Source: Ancylomarina subtilis (GTDB taxonomy: Bacteria; Bacteroidota; Bacteroidia; Bacteroidales; Marinifilaceae). Taken from it: 64,000 bases of DNA. The position numbers were made by a program, and so were the translations under genes. Shown here piece after piece: positions 7,100 to 16,007 of the stretch; position 1 is the first letter of the stretch; each line of letters opens with the position of its first letter. The stretch spans positions 623,781 to 687,780 of the forward strand of contig NZ_SHKN01000001.1 of NCBI RefSeq assembly GCF_004217115.1. Direction: 5' to 3'. The notes under the pieces were generated by a model. The model was not told the DNA's origin and searched no databases. It worked only from the letters and a program-made list of their open reading frames with translations.

Positions 7100-7525
7100 C
7101 TATTCTAATGACTTCTTCTTATTTGTATTAGAAGAACGGGTGTATTGGGGTTTCCCTTTCAGGAAGCTCAAATAAAAGGCATTCCATAAAATAAGGAGTA
7201 CCAAAGCCAGAATAGTGTACCACTGACTCAAAAAACCAGACACCGAATAGATAATCGCTGCAGAGGGTTTGTCTTTGGCGTAAATAAGCTCCAACTGTTT
7301 CCCAATGGGGTAATCCGCATTCTCGGGTCCTTGTATTTTGTAGGTCTTATCCCCTACTTTATACGTAATGATGGGATACGTTTCGTAGAATAACTGCTGC
7401 TTGATCTCTTTAATATCCACCACAGTCCCCTGGCAGCGTTTTCCATTACTGATTAAATCCCAATTGCCATAAATGGGTGCCATTATAATTAAAAGGTTGA
7501 TGAATAAGTAGCGGAATTGTTTCAT
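7100..7525 (-). CDS. DUF3592-like membrane protein
   Basis: A 141-residue protein with an N-terminal hydrophobic segment and a second membrane helix at about residues 103-126 flanking an extracytoplasmic beta domain. The pattern of G-x-V near the start of the beta domain, the strand YPIITYKVGDKTY, then YPIGKQLELIYAKDKPSAAII, is typical of DUF3592, found in many bacteria with unknown function. It lies 75 bp downstream of the alcohol dehydrogenase gene on the same strand and may be read from the same message. Confidence 0.65.
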   Translation of the reverse strand: MKQFRYLFINLLIIMAPIYGNWDLISNGKRCQGTVVDIKEIKQQLFYETYPIITYKVGDKTYKIQGPENADYPIGKQLELIYAKDKPSAAIIYSVSGFLSQWYTILALVLLILWNAFYLSFLKGKPQYTRSSNTNKKKSLE

Positions 7526-7599
7526 TGGGGAAAGTGTTGGTTAGACTGTTTGTTGAAAAAAGAGCTCACATCCTCAGATGCAAGCTCTCCACATGTTTT

Positions 7600-8760
7600 T
7601 TATAATCTATCTAGCAAAATCTTTTCTGCATCTTCAATTTTCACATCAGGTAGCATGCCAATAGAAGGCAGTTGCCTGTCTGTAAATCGTTTGATAATGG
7701 TATCAATGGTATCCTTTCCTACATTGTGCTGACTCAAACGAGTTTGAATACCAATTCGATTGAAAAAGTCCTCCGTTTTCACGATGGCCATTGCTTTTCT
7801 CTCCTCCTCACTTCCTTCGGTAATATTCCAGACTCTCTCAGCATATTGCAATAGCTTTACGCTTCGTTTATCCTTCAGATGAGTCATCAATCCAGGAAGA
7901 ACAATAGCTAAAGTGACCGCGTGATCAATACCATGAAAAGCAGTCAACTCGTGCCCCATCATATGAGTTGCCCAGTCGCTTTGTACGCCGGCACCAATCA
8001 ATCCATTCAGAGCCATTGTTGCAGCCCACATCACATTGGCATACTCGTCATAATTTGGCGTTTCAGAATTGTAAGCCTTTGTGCCTTCTTCAATTAAAGT
8101 CATCAATAAACCCTCTGCAAAACGATCCTGAACGGGTGAATTCACCGGATAAGTCAGATATTGTTCCATCACGTGAACAAAGGCATCAGCAATTCCATTC
8201 GAAATTTGTCTCTTTGGAAGCGAATAGGTCACCTCCGGATCTAAAATTGAAAATTTTGGGAACAATAAAGGCGAACCAAAAGCAAGCTTCTCTTTGGTAG
8301 CCACTTTTGTAATAACCCCACCGCTATTCATTTCAGAACCCGTCGCTGCAAGCGTTAAAACAGCACCCAAATCAATTGCTGACTCAATACGTGCTCGCTT
8401 TGCCAAAATATCCCAGGCATCTTCGCCTTTATAACATGATGCCGCAGCTATAAATTTCGTCCCGTCAAGAACCGAACCGCCACCAACGGCTAATAAAAAG
8501 TCAATCTTTTCGGCTTTTACGACTTCAACAGCTTTCATCAGAGTTTCAAAATGCGGATTGGGCTCAATGCCTCCAAACTCTTTTACATTATAGCCTTCCA
8601 AAGCAGCCATCACCTGATCGTAAACACCATTTTTCTTGATGCTTCCTCCTCCAAAAGTGACTAAAACATTAGCTTTTGCGGGGATATGTTTCTTTAATTC
8701 TGAAATTTTCCCTTTTCCAAAAAGAATCTTAACGGGATTGTAAAAATCGAAATTATTCAT
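7600..8760 (-). CDS. yqhD: Iron-containing NADPH-dependent alcohol/aldehyde dehydrogenase, YqhD-like
   Basis: A 386-residue group III alcohol dehydrogenase closely resembling E. coli YqhD along its length (same start MNNF, GIEPNP around residue 65, nucleotide-binding GGGSVLDG at residues 93-100). Metal-binding residues lie in the NGIADAFVHVMEQY and HELTAFHGIDHA stretches. YqhD reduces a broad range of aldehydes with NADPH, serving in butanol formation or detoxification of lipid-peroxidation aldehydes; the substrate here is unknown. It is divergent from the C69 peptidase gene, with about 280 bp between the two starts. No strong TAnnTTTG element is visible upstream. Confidence 0.9.
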   Translation of the reverse strand: MNNFDFYNPVKILFGKGKISELKKHIPAKANVLVTFGGGSIKKNGVYDQVMAALEGYNVKEFGGIEPNPHFETLMKAVEVVKAEKIDFLLAVGGGSVLDGTKFIAAASCYKGEDAWDILAKRARIESAIDLGAVLTLAATGSEMNSGGVITKVATKEKLAFGSPLLFPKFSILDPEVTYSLPKRQISNGIADAFVHVMEQYLTYPVNSPVQDRFAEGLLMTLIEEGTKAYNSETPNYDEYANVMWAATMALNGLIGAGVQSDWATHMMGHELTAFHGIDHAVTLAIVLPGLMTHLKDKRSVKLLQYAERVWNITEGSEEERKAMAIVKTEDFFNRIGIQTRLSQHNVGKDTIDTIIKRFTDRQLPSIGMLPDVKIEDAEKILLDRL

Positions 8761-9043
8761 AATCTGTCTTTTATATTATTTTGTTATGAAATGACTCATG
8801 AAAATTTAAGTCTTCAAGTTAAGTTTAATTTCAAATAATTAAAAACAATATGTAAGACTTAAGCATTATTTAACAGCTTCAGGTTTTCAGATCCTTTTAA
8901 TCAAAAAAAATCTGTCTATAAACATTGCATTTATCATGAAATAGCAAGTGTAAAAAAACTATATTGGGCATCTGAATTTTCACACAGTACAACCCATGCT
9001 AGAAATAGCAATTAAAACCAATATTAAACCTTTTAAACAACAC

Positions 9044-10657
9044 ATGAAAAAAACATTTTTATTAGCCCTTATGAGCTTCAGTATTGCTCTGCAGTTTACT
9101 CATGCTCAAGGCGTATTAGAACAAAAAAACGATCCGTTTTTTGGAGAAAGCTGTACCAGTATCATGGTCGGAAAAAAAGCAACAACTGATGGTTCAGTTA
9201 TCACCAGTCATACCTGCGACGGACGTTACCGCACCTGGTTGACCATAGAGAATGCACAAAAATTTGACAAAAAAGCCACTCATAAAGTCTACAAAGGGAC
9301 TTTGAAAACTGAAACAGCCTGGGATCAAAGAAATGTCAAGCTTGTGGGTGAAATTGATGAAGCAAAATCGACTTTTGCCTACTTAAATACCGCTTACCCA
9401 TGTCTTAACGAAAAACAACTCGCTATAGGAGAAACAACTATTGTAGGTCCTGAAGAGTTGGTTAACGATAAGGGTATGTTTCTGATCGAAGAATTGGAAC
9501 GAATTGCCCTGCAACGTTGCACAACGGCTCGCGATGCGATTAAATTGATCGGTAAACTGATTAAAAAGCACGGTTATGGCGATTGGGGTGAATGTATCAC
9601 CATTGCCGACAAGAAAGAAGTTTGGCAACTGGAGATCTTTGGTGAAGGTCCTGATAAAATTGGTGGCGTTTGGGCTGCACAGCGTATTCCTGATGACCAC
9701 GTGGGTATTTCTGCGAATATTTCACGAATTGGGAAGTTAGATCTTAAGAATGATGACTATTTTATGGCTTCAGACAATGTCTTTGATGCAGCTAAACGTT
9801 TGAAACGTTGGGATGGCAAAAAGGAATTCAAATTCTGGGAAGTCTATGGTGGCGTTGAGAAACCTTTTAACATTCGTGAATTTTTCGTATTAAGTCACTT
9901 TGCTCCTTCGCTGAATCTTGATTATGACGCTAAAGAGTTGCCTTTTTCAGTGAAACCTGAAAAGAAAATCTCTGTGAATGACGTGATGGCCATGTACAGA
10001 GAAACCTATGAGGGTACAAAATACGACATGACTCAGAACCTTAAGGTGATCAAGAAAAAATACAATGACAAAAAAGAAGTGATTGGTCAGGATACGGTGA
10101 TTGCTCCCAATGCACATCCGTGGCCAACCGGAAACACACGTAACTTAAGTAATTTCCTAAAAGAAGGAACAATTGAATACCAACGTACTGTTGCTGTATC
10201 ATGGTGTTCATATTCGTTTGTAACACAATTGAGAGATTGGTTACCTGATGAAGTTGGCGGTGTAGCTTGGTTCTCATTTGACAATCCAGGTCAAAGTCCA
10301 CGTATTCCTATTTACGCAGGAAGCACTGAATTACCTGAAGCATTCAATTACTGCGGACAAAAACGTTTCCGTGCTGATGCCGCTATTTGGGCTTACCGCA
10401 AGGCCAACAAATTGGCAACAGTTGCATGGCAAACCACACGTGAAGAAATGATGGCTGATGTTGCACACTTTGAAAGCAAAGGTCTTGAAGATGGTGCAGT
10501 GCTTGAAAATAAGATTTCTAAACTTATTGAGGCTGGTCAGAAAGATGAAGCTCGTCAGCTTCTGAATCAATACACCAGAGACTTCACCGGAGCCACAATG
10601 CTTCGATGGAAAGAATTAGAAAACAAGTACTGGGGAAAATTTGGCTTGGGATTCTAA
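9044..10657 (+). CDS. Secreted C69-family dipeptidase
   Basis: A 537-residue exported peptidase of the Ntn-hydrolase superfamily. From the ATG at 9044 there is a clear signal peptide (MKKTFLLALMSFSIALQFTHAQ). An in-frame ATG at 8996 would put 16 polar residues before it, so I prefer 9044. Cys37 in ESCTSIMVGKKATTDGSV is the likely nucleophile, exposed as the new N-terminus in related C69 enzymes. Downstream motifs GDWGECITIADKKEVWQLE, ISANISRIG and SDNVFDAAKR fit the family. Expected role is dipeptide hydrolysis in the periplasm as part of peptide catabolism. It shares a bidirectional terminator with the convergent methyltransferase gene. Confidence 0.85.
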   Translation: MKKTFLLALMSFSIALQFTHAQGVLEQKNDPFFGESCTSIMVGKKATTDGSVITSHTCDGRYRTWLTIENAQKFDKKATHKVYKGTLKTETAWDQRNVKLVGEIDEAKSTFAYLNTAYPCLNEKQLAIGETTIVGPEELVNDKGMFLIEELERIALQRCTTARDAIKLIGKLIKKHGYGDWGECITIADKKEVWQLEIFGEGPDKIGGVWAAQRIPDDHVGISANISRIGKLDLKNDDYFMASDNVFDAAKRLKRWDGKKEFKFWEVYGGVEKPFNIREFFVLSHFAPSLNLDYDAKELPFSVKPEKKISVNDVMAMYRETYEGTKYDMTQNLKVIKKKYNDKKEVIGQDTVIAPNAHPWPTGNTRNLSNFLKEGTIEYQRTVAVSWCSYSFVTQLRDWLPDEVGGVAWFSFDNPGQSPRIPIYAGSTELPEAFNYCGQKRFRADAAIWAYRKANKLATVAWQTTREEMMADVAHFESKGLEDGAVLENKISKLIEAGQKDEARQLLNQYTRDFTGATMLRWKELENKYWGKFGLGF

Positions 10658-10674
10658 GCTCAACTCCTTATAAG

Positions 10675-10714
10675 ATAAAGGCTCGTGCTATCATAGAACG
10701 AGCCTTTATTATTT
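10675..10714. terminator. Bidirectional terminator between C69 peptidase and methyltransferase
   Basis: ATAAAGGCTCGT pairs with ACGAGCCTTTAT (12 bp) around an 11-base loop, with T-rich flank on the plus side and usable T residues on the minus side. It lies between two convergent genes. Confidence 0.8.
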
Positions 10715-10727
10715 AAGTCTGTCTGGT

Positions 10728-11447
10728 TTAATATTCTCTGCCCTTTTCATCAATCATAGGCACAAAACGAACCGGAATCACATCTTTCCGAACAAGTTCT
10801 CCATCTATTTTTTTCAAAAGAACCAAACTTTTTACATTCTTGGCACCAATTGGAATCACCAGATTACCATTTTCGCCCAATTGATCAATTAAAGGCTGTG
10901 GAATCTTACTTGGCGAACAGGTTACAATAATTGCATCATATGGCGCATGTTCCTCCCATCCCATATAACCATCTCCCCATTTTAAATGTAAGTTATCATA
11001 ATTTAATGATTCGATGGTCGATTTTGCTTTTAGAGCCAGGCCTTCAACAATTTCAATACTATACACCTCTTTACACAACTCACCCAAGATAGCTGCCTGA
11101 TACCCCGACCCGGTTCCAATCTCTAAAACCTTACTGTCAGGATTGATATCCAATAATTGGGTCATGATACCAACAATATAGGGCTGAGATATGGTTTGTC
11201 CAAAGCCAATAGGAAGTGGAGAATCTGAATAAGCTAAATGACGAAATTGACTCGGGACAAATAAATGACGCTCAACCTTTTGCATGGCCTTAATGACATT
11301 CTTATCGTTAATGCCACGAGCTGCAATTTGTTCCTTCACCATTTTATGTCGCAACTGCTTGTAATTCATCTTTTGAGCTCCGGCCTCTCCATTTTGTCCA
11401 AACATACTGACCAAAATCAAGAAGCTTATTAATAGATATTTGTTCAT
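10728..11447 (-). CDS. pcm: Protein-L-isoaspartate O-methyltransferase with export signal
   Basis: Repairs isoaspartyl residues by methylation from S-adenosylmethionine. The PCMT core is clear: MVKEQIAARGI, VERHLFVP, YSDSPLPIGFGQTISQPYIVGIMTQLL, then the SAM-binding VLEIGTGSGYQAAILGELC and the C-terminal ARFVP-like VRFVPM. Starting at the internal Met codon at 11447 gives a signal peptide (MNKYLLISFLILVSMFGQ) before the domain; the longer ORF to 11507 would add 20 residues and hide it. PCMT is normally cytosolic because SAM is, so a signal sequence is odd. The exported-looking form is seen in the sequence; periplasmic activity is only inference. Confidence 0.85.
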   Translation of the reverse strand: MNKYLLISFLILVSMFGQNGEAGAQKMNYKQLRHKMVKEQIAARGINDKNVIKAMQKVERHLFVPSQFRHLAYSDSPLPIGFGQTISQPYIVGIMTQLLDINPDSKVLEIGTGSGYQAAILGELCKEVYSIEIVEGLALKAKSTIESLNYDNLHLKWGDGYMGWEEHAPYDAIIVTCSPSKIPQPLIDQLGENGNLVIPIGAKNVKSLVLLKKIDGELVRKDVIPVRFVPMIDEKGREY

Positions 11448-11561
11448 TATTTCCCTTTTTATAGGAAATAAAGTTACAATAATATCTGAGATAAATATTA
11501 TACTCAATACACTTTAGAGCTATATAAGATCAAGCTTTCTTAAATATTATATTTAGTATAT

Positions 11562-11596
11562 AAAAAAAGAGTTACTGGTAGAACCAATAACTCTTT
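11562..11596 (-). terminator. Terminator of gene 11632-11907
   Basis: On the minus strand AAAGAGTTATTGGT and ACCAGTAACTCTTT pair with one mismatch, followed by a T run. It sits 35 bp after the stop of the upstream minus-strand gene. Confidence 0.75.
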
Positions 11597-11631
11597 AATA
11601 TTTTCATAAAATATTAACCCAAAATAATATT

Positions 11632-11907
11632 TTAATTACACATCATTGCAGATTGAATTAAGCTCACTCTCAACACAATGTGTCCATTAGGCTTATTGCC
11701 TACAAACTCAGGTTTAAAGCCTGCAGCTTCAAGTTCTGATTTTACCAATCGAATTAATTCAGAACTTACATGATTAAAATGATGAGCAACAACCAAACTC
11801 CCCTTATTAAACTTCTTTTCGAATTTGTCTAATATCTTGCGTGCTTCAAGTTTATGTTGTTCGATTTCTTTTTCTACAATATGGCTATATTCTGCGACGT
11901 TCTTCAT
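11632..11907 (-). CDS. Small hypothetical protein
   Basis: A 91-residue cytoplasmic protein, predicted helix-helix-strand, with a Lys/Glu-rich amphipathic N-terminus (residues 8-35) and a central VVAHHFNHVSSELIRLVKSELEAAGF stretch. No known motif. It has its own terminator, and TATTTTTG on the minus strand at 12087-12094 fits a -7 element, which would leave a leader of about 175 nt. I do not recognise a family. Confidence 0.55.
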   Translation of the reverse strand: MKNVAEYSHIVEKEIEQHKLEARKILDKFEKKFNKGSLVVAHHFNHVSSELIRLVKSELEAAGFKPEFVGNKPNGHIVLRVSLIQSAMMCN

Positions 11908-12207
11908 AATTTGATCTATTTTTCAGGTGAATGGTTGTAAGTATATTTTTATTTCAATATTAATGCTTGTTATAAAATGACTTTAGAGAACTATAAACCC
12001 ATGCTCAGAAAGAAGGCAGGAAATATTTAATTATATTTCTCTCTGACAATTATAAAACTTTTTTATTAATAATTAATGATGAAATACAAAAATATTTAGA
12101 TTAACGTCAATATAATTGTGATTAACGAAATCGACATAATTTATATCCCTCTCAAAAACAAGCAGTTTAATATCTAAAACGAAGAAAGACTTTAAATATT
12201 TTATATT
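11908..12207. other. Gene-free AT-rich spacer
   Basis: I see no gene. The minus-strand TATTTTTG at 12087-12094 is a possible promoter for 11632-11907. Confidence 0.45.
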
Positions 12208-12525
12208 TTAATTCATAATGCATCTAAATTCCACTAACATCAACGGATCATTTTCTTGTAAATGAGGGTAAAAACCAAGCAAAGCATCCCATAATTCATC
12301 TTTGGTCTTAAAGCCATCCTTTCGTACTTGATCCAAACTCATCTCATTAATAGTTAGATACGAGATTTCAACAATCTCAATAGGCAAACTTCTCCCGTCT
12401 GAAAAGTCAGCCATTGCTTTACCCAAAGGATAGTGTGGCTCCTCAATACGAGCCGTTTGAGTCTTCTCCCCCTGCTGAATTATGTCGTAAAAGCTTTCGT
12501 GAAAATGTATTCTTGTCATATGCAT
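12208..12525 (-). CDS. ASCH-domain protein
   Basis: A 105-residue protein of the ASCH type, a beta-barrel fold related to PUA that is thought to bind RNA or nucleotides. Family features visible are the F-x-x-I-x-x-G-x-K-T-x-T-x-R start (FYDIIQQGEKTQTARI), the PLGKA turn, a central strand ending in the IVEISYLTINEM region, and DELWDALLGFYPHL near the end. The second Met two codons in is an equally possible start. The gene is divergent from the M28 peptidase gene. The cellular role is unknown. Confidence 0.7.
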   Translation of the reverse strand: MHMTRIHFHESFYDIIQQGEKTQTARIEEPHYPLGKAMADFSDGRSLPIEIVEISYLTINEMSLDQVRKDGFKTKDELWDALLGFYPHLQENDPLMLVEFRCIMN

Positions 12526-12618
12526 TTATTTTATCCCATTTAAATTAATTCTAAGGCTCAGATATCTATCTTAATATAAAATCGCTATTTTTAAATTTTA
12601 TGATATCTAATATTCTGT

Positions 12619-14118
12619 ATGAAACGATTCAGATTTTACCTCATATTATCCTTGAGCCTTCCATTGGCTAGTTTTTCACAAAACTATTCTAATATTGACT
12701 TCGCCCGACAGATTAAGGCGAAAGAACTCAAAAAAAATATTGAGATATTGAGCTCGTCCAGAATGGAAGGTCGGGAAACCGGTAAAAAAGGCCAGAAACT
12801 TGCTGCAAACTTTATCTACAATCAATTTAAAAATTGCGGACTTACAGGGATTAAGAAAAACACGGATAGCTTAAACTATTTCCAAAGTTTTAACTTATCG
12901 AAACTCAAATTGCCATCAGGTAAAATACGGACCGAAAGAAAGATATTCTCTAATTATAAAGACTTTATTGCTGATCCCCTGCAGGATTCAATTGCATTAG
13001 ATCTGGATGTTATTTTTATTGGTAATGAGCCCATAGAAAACTTTTCAGAAATTGATTTTTCTGACAAAGCCGTACTTTTTCTAACTTCAAATTTTTATAA
13101 AGCATTCCGCAAAGTCCATCACATATGGAAACACTCAGCTCCCAGACTAATTCTTTTTAATGATCCCATCAACAATAAAGTATTCAATCGGTTTTTGAAT
13201 ACAAAAAAACGTGTGCGAAATCAACGATTTCTACTAAATGACCCCATTCAGGACTCAGTTTATCTCGCTGGTCAAACTGATTTGTACAAATGCTTAAAAG
13301 AGAAACTCATTATTCCCATCTCAACGCAGATGACAAAAAAACTGACAGGACTGAAAACAAAAGAACTAAAAGAAATAGCGAATAAACAAAGACACGTTAA
13401 CAGAACCATAAGCAGTTCAATTCATTTTAGCCTCAATAAAGAAAACGATATTATCAAAACAGAAAATGTGTATGCGCTGATTGAAGGCTCTGAAAAACCC
13501 AATGAGTACATTGTTATTTCTGCACATTACGACCATTTGGGGAAACATGGCGAAAATGTGTTCTATGGCGCAAATGATAATGCTTCGGGAACGGCAGCTG
13601 TAATTGAAATAGCTAAAGCCTTTAAACAAGCTACCCGCGAAGGATTGAGACCCAAGCGCAGCATTCTGTTTGTTGCCTTTTCAGGTGAAGAAAAAGGCTT
13701 GTTAGGCTCTAAGTTCTTTGTTAATCATTCACCCATTGCACTGAAATCGATTAAAACAAACCTAAACCTGGATATGCTAGGGCGTTGTGATGACAAACAT
13801 TCATCAACTGACTATGTCTATCTTTTGGGAACATCTCATCTTCAACCTAAGTTGAAAAAAATGAGTGACAGTTTAAACACTTTATATCCCAAACTTATTC
13901 TCGATTACGAATACGACCAACCACATAATCCCCTTTACGGGGCTTCTGATCAAGCTTCATTTGTACAAAAAGGTATTCCAGCCATCATGTATTTTAACGG
14001 CTTGCATCAAGACTATCATACAGAAAATGACACGGCAGATAAATTAAACAATAAAAATATTGAGCGTGTTGCTCAACTCGTTTTTCTTACTGCCTGGGAG
14101 CTTGCAAATCAACTTTGA
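12619..14118 (+). CDS. Exported M28-family zinc aminopeptidase
   Basis: A 499-residue secreted peptidase with an N-terminal signal sequence ending in SFSQ. A helical pro-region with SSRMEGRETGKKGQKLAANFI precedes a PA-like insert. The M28 catalytic domain begins near residue 285 (NVYALIEGSEKPNEYIVISAHYDHLG). Zinc ligands are visible as the His-x-Asp of AHYDHLG, the Asp of GANDNASGTA, the Glu pair of FSGEEKGLLGS, the Asp of NLDMLGR, and a late His in GLHQDYHTENDTADKL. It likely removes N-terminal residues from peptides in the periplasm. No neighbour shares its strand closely. Confidence 0.88.
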   Translation: MKRFRFYLILSLSLPLASFSQNYSNIDFARQIKAKELKKNIEILSSSRMEGRETGKKGQKLAANFIYNQFKNCGLTGIKKNTDSLNYFQSFNLSKLKLPSGKIRTERKIFSNYKDFIADPLQDSIALDLDVIFIGNEPIENFSEIDFSDKAVLFLTSNFYKAFRKVHHIWKHSAPRLILFNDPINNKVFNRFLNTKKRVRNQRFLLNDPIQDSVYLAGQTDLYKCLKEKLIIPISTQMTKKLTGLKTKELKEIANKQRHVNRTISSSIHFSLNKENDIIKTENVYALIEGSEKPNEYIVISAHYDHLGKHGENVFYGANDNASGTAAVIEIAKAFKQATREGLRPKRSILFVAFSGEEKGLLGSKFFVNHSPIALKSIKTNLNLDMLGRCDDKHSSTDYVYLLGTSHLQPKLKKMSDSLNTLYPKLILDYEYDQPHNPLYGASDQASFVQKGIPAIMYFNGLHQDYHTENDTADKLNNKNIERVAQLVFLTAWELANQL

Positions 14119-14253
14119 GAAAAAACTCTAAGTCTTAAAATTGAGGTTACTCATCTGTAATTTTAATCCTTTTATCAACAATAAACCGAAATATAATTTC
14201 ATTTAAAACTCTTATTTATTCAACTTATTTCTGATTTTCTAGATAAGAAGCAC

Positions 14254-14261
14254 TATTTTTG
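14254..14261 (+). promoter_or_regulatory. -7 promoter element of lipoprotein gene
   Basis: TATTTTTG matches TAnnTTTG, 28 bp before the ATG at 14289. Confidence 0.55.
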
Positions 14262-14288
14262 TAGAATATAATCAACAATTTCATATTT

Positions 14289-15080
14289 ATGAGAACTATT
14301 CTACCCCTATCGTTTATTACCTTGAGTATGCTATTTTTCTCTTGTCAGAAAGAGTCTGAGCATTTAGAATATGTTGATGAAAACGAAGCTTTAGTTGAGA
14401 AATTAAAAGAAGTAAATGGCGATGCGCGGACTTACAATTACGATTTTAAGATTTTGGAAGAGCCTAAAGCAGAAGGTGTCAATTTCTACATGCCAACTCT
14501 TATTCCCGAAGCTTTAACAAGTATTCCTGAAGAAATGAAAAATGCCATTCACTTGCCTAGTGTTGGTGATTTTCCATTTACACCTGGCACTGAGAAAGCC
14601 AACATTGTCACTTTTTGGAATAAGAGCAACAAACTCGTCTTTCAAATTCAAATTGCTTATTTCGAAGAAGATGTTGAATACAAGGCTAACAATCAGGATT
14701 TCCTTATTATATCAGCTACGCAACTTCCGGATAATCCCTTTGTTGATACAGCATCAGAAAATGATCCTATTGACCTATGGATTGAAGAATTCAAAATGGA
14801 CGGCCCCAGTGAACCTGTGGATGTAAGAATCTATCAAAAATTGGAATTAACGTCAGAACTTCCCTTGTTTTATAAGGATCGATTCAGAAATTGGTCGAGC
14901 ATGTACCCTTATTACTCCTTCGATTCATCTAAAAATTATATTGAACACACTTCAACCGGTGCTTCAATCTATTACGCATGGCACGATGGAATAATCTTCC
15001 AGATAGGTTATAAATTCTCAGATGATACAATTGATGCAGAAACGATTGCCAGAAAGATCATTCTTGGCTCATCATTATAA
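14289..15080 (+). CDS. Hypothetical lipoprotein
   Basis: A 263-residue protein with a lipoprotein signal peptide (hydrophobic core then LFFSC, Cys at about residue 19), so it should be lipid-anchored in the envelope. The mature part is acidic and beta-rich, with no recognised domain. A TAnnTTTG element lies 28 bp upstream. Its last codons overlap by 6 bp with the 3' end of the convergent esterase gene. Confidence 0.7.
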   Translation: MRTILPLSFITLSMLFFSCQKESEHLEYVDENEALVEKLKEVNGDARTYNYDFKILEEPKAEGVNFYMPTLIPEALTSIPEEMKNAIHLPSVGDFPFTPGTEKANIVTFWNKSNKLVFQIQIAYFEEDVEYKANNQDFLIISATQLPDNPFVDTASENDPIDLWIEEFKMDGPSEPVDVRIYQKLELTSELPLFYKDRFRNWSSMYPYYSFDSSKNYIEHTSTGASIYYAWHDGIIFQIGYKFSDDTIDAETIARKIILGSSL

Positions 15081-15854
15081 ACCGATGCAATGTCTTTTCA
15101 GATGTCGTAAACCATTCTGAATATTATCATCAGAATGATGATGCCAAAAGCTGTCAAAACCATGTTCTACCCCATACAGATACTCAAAGCTGTGGGGTAG
15201 TTTTATTTTATCCAGAAAATCATGCATCTCGAAAGACGCCTTTCTGTTCTGATTTCTGACAAAACGATCTTCAGTTCCAATTTCAAGATACAAGTTCACT
15301 CCTGAATCAATTAAAGCCTGCCGGTTCAAATCAGCCATCTCTTTATTCTTCTCGAGGCTGTAATCGCTAACATAGCCCATAGCAATAACAGATTTAAAAC
15401 TTTGCGGATATTTGAATAGATAATGCAGGGCTCCTCCGGCACCACGAGAATGCCCCTCCAGAGATACGCCTTTATCATTATCCCCAGCTTTAAAATTTGT
15501 TCTGCAATACTCAATAAATTCCCCATTAAGTTCCGGAACAAGTAAAGCTTCATTTTCAGGCGTAAACCATTGAATTAAATCCCGATCTTCATCTCCTCGA
15601 ACACCTGCAATCACAATATCAGAAATCATATCGGACTTAAACCATTGATTTAAGTCATCTTCGCTAACATACTTTGAAAAAGTTCTTTCATCACCACCTT
15701 GCCCATGTAAAAATAAGAGCAATCGATAACTTCCATTGGGATTCCAATTGGGTGGTAGGTAAACAAAGTAAGGCACGCTTGATCGGACCTTACTCTCAAA
15801 AGTTGAAAAGGTGTATTGACCTCTGGCATTGGAATAATCGAAGTTTAAAGCCAT
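15075..15854 (-). CDS. Alpha/beta-hydrolase, putative esterase
   Basis: A 259-residue protein of the esterase D-like/PHB-depolymerase-like alpha/beta-hydrolases. FVYLPPNWNPNGSYRLLLFLHGQGGDE supplies the HG oxyanion motif, LEGHSRGAGGALHYLF carries the nucleophilic Ser in G-x-S-x-G, and the C-terminal YGVEHGFDSFWHH offers the catalytic His. No signal peptide. It may hydrolyse carbohydrate acyl esters or short acyl esters; the substrate is not determinable. It is convergent with the lipoprotein gene, overlapping by 6 bp. Confidence 0.8.
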   Translation of the reverse strand: MALNFDYSNARGQYTFSTFESKVRSSVPYFVYLPPNWNPNGSYRLLLFLHGQGGDERTFSKYVSEDDLNQWFKSDMISDIVIAGVRGDEDRDLIQWFTPENEALLVPELNGEFIEYCRTNFKAGDNDKGVSLEGHSRGAGGALHYLFKYPQSFKSVIAMGYVSDYSLEKNKEMADLNRQALIDSGVNLYLEIGTEDRFVRNQNRKASFEMHDFLDKIKLPHSFEYLYGVEHGFDSFWHHHSDDNIQNGLRHLKRHCIGL

Positions 15855-15946
15855 AATGAATTCAATCGGAATTAAATGAAGGACAAAACTAATTATTTTA
15901 GATAGTAAAACAGAATATCGACATGACGTACGGTACTTATATTAAA

Positions 15947-15986
15947 AATAAAATCCCGACAGAGCTCAAAGCCTGACGGGATTTTT
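15947..15986 (-). terminator. Terminator of the arginine/carbamoyl-phosphate operon
   Basis: On the minus strand AAATCCCG and CGGGATTT pair around an 18-base interior that also has CAG/CTG pairing, followed by TTATTTTT. It lies just after the carB stop. Confidence 0.8.
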
Positions 15987-16007
15987 CTTGGTTAATGTGT
16001 TAGAAGT

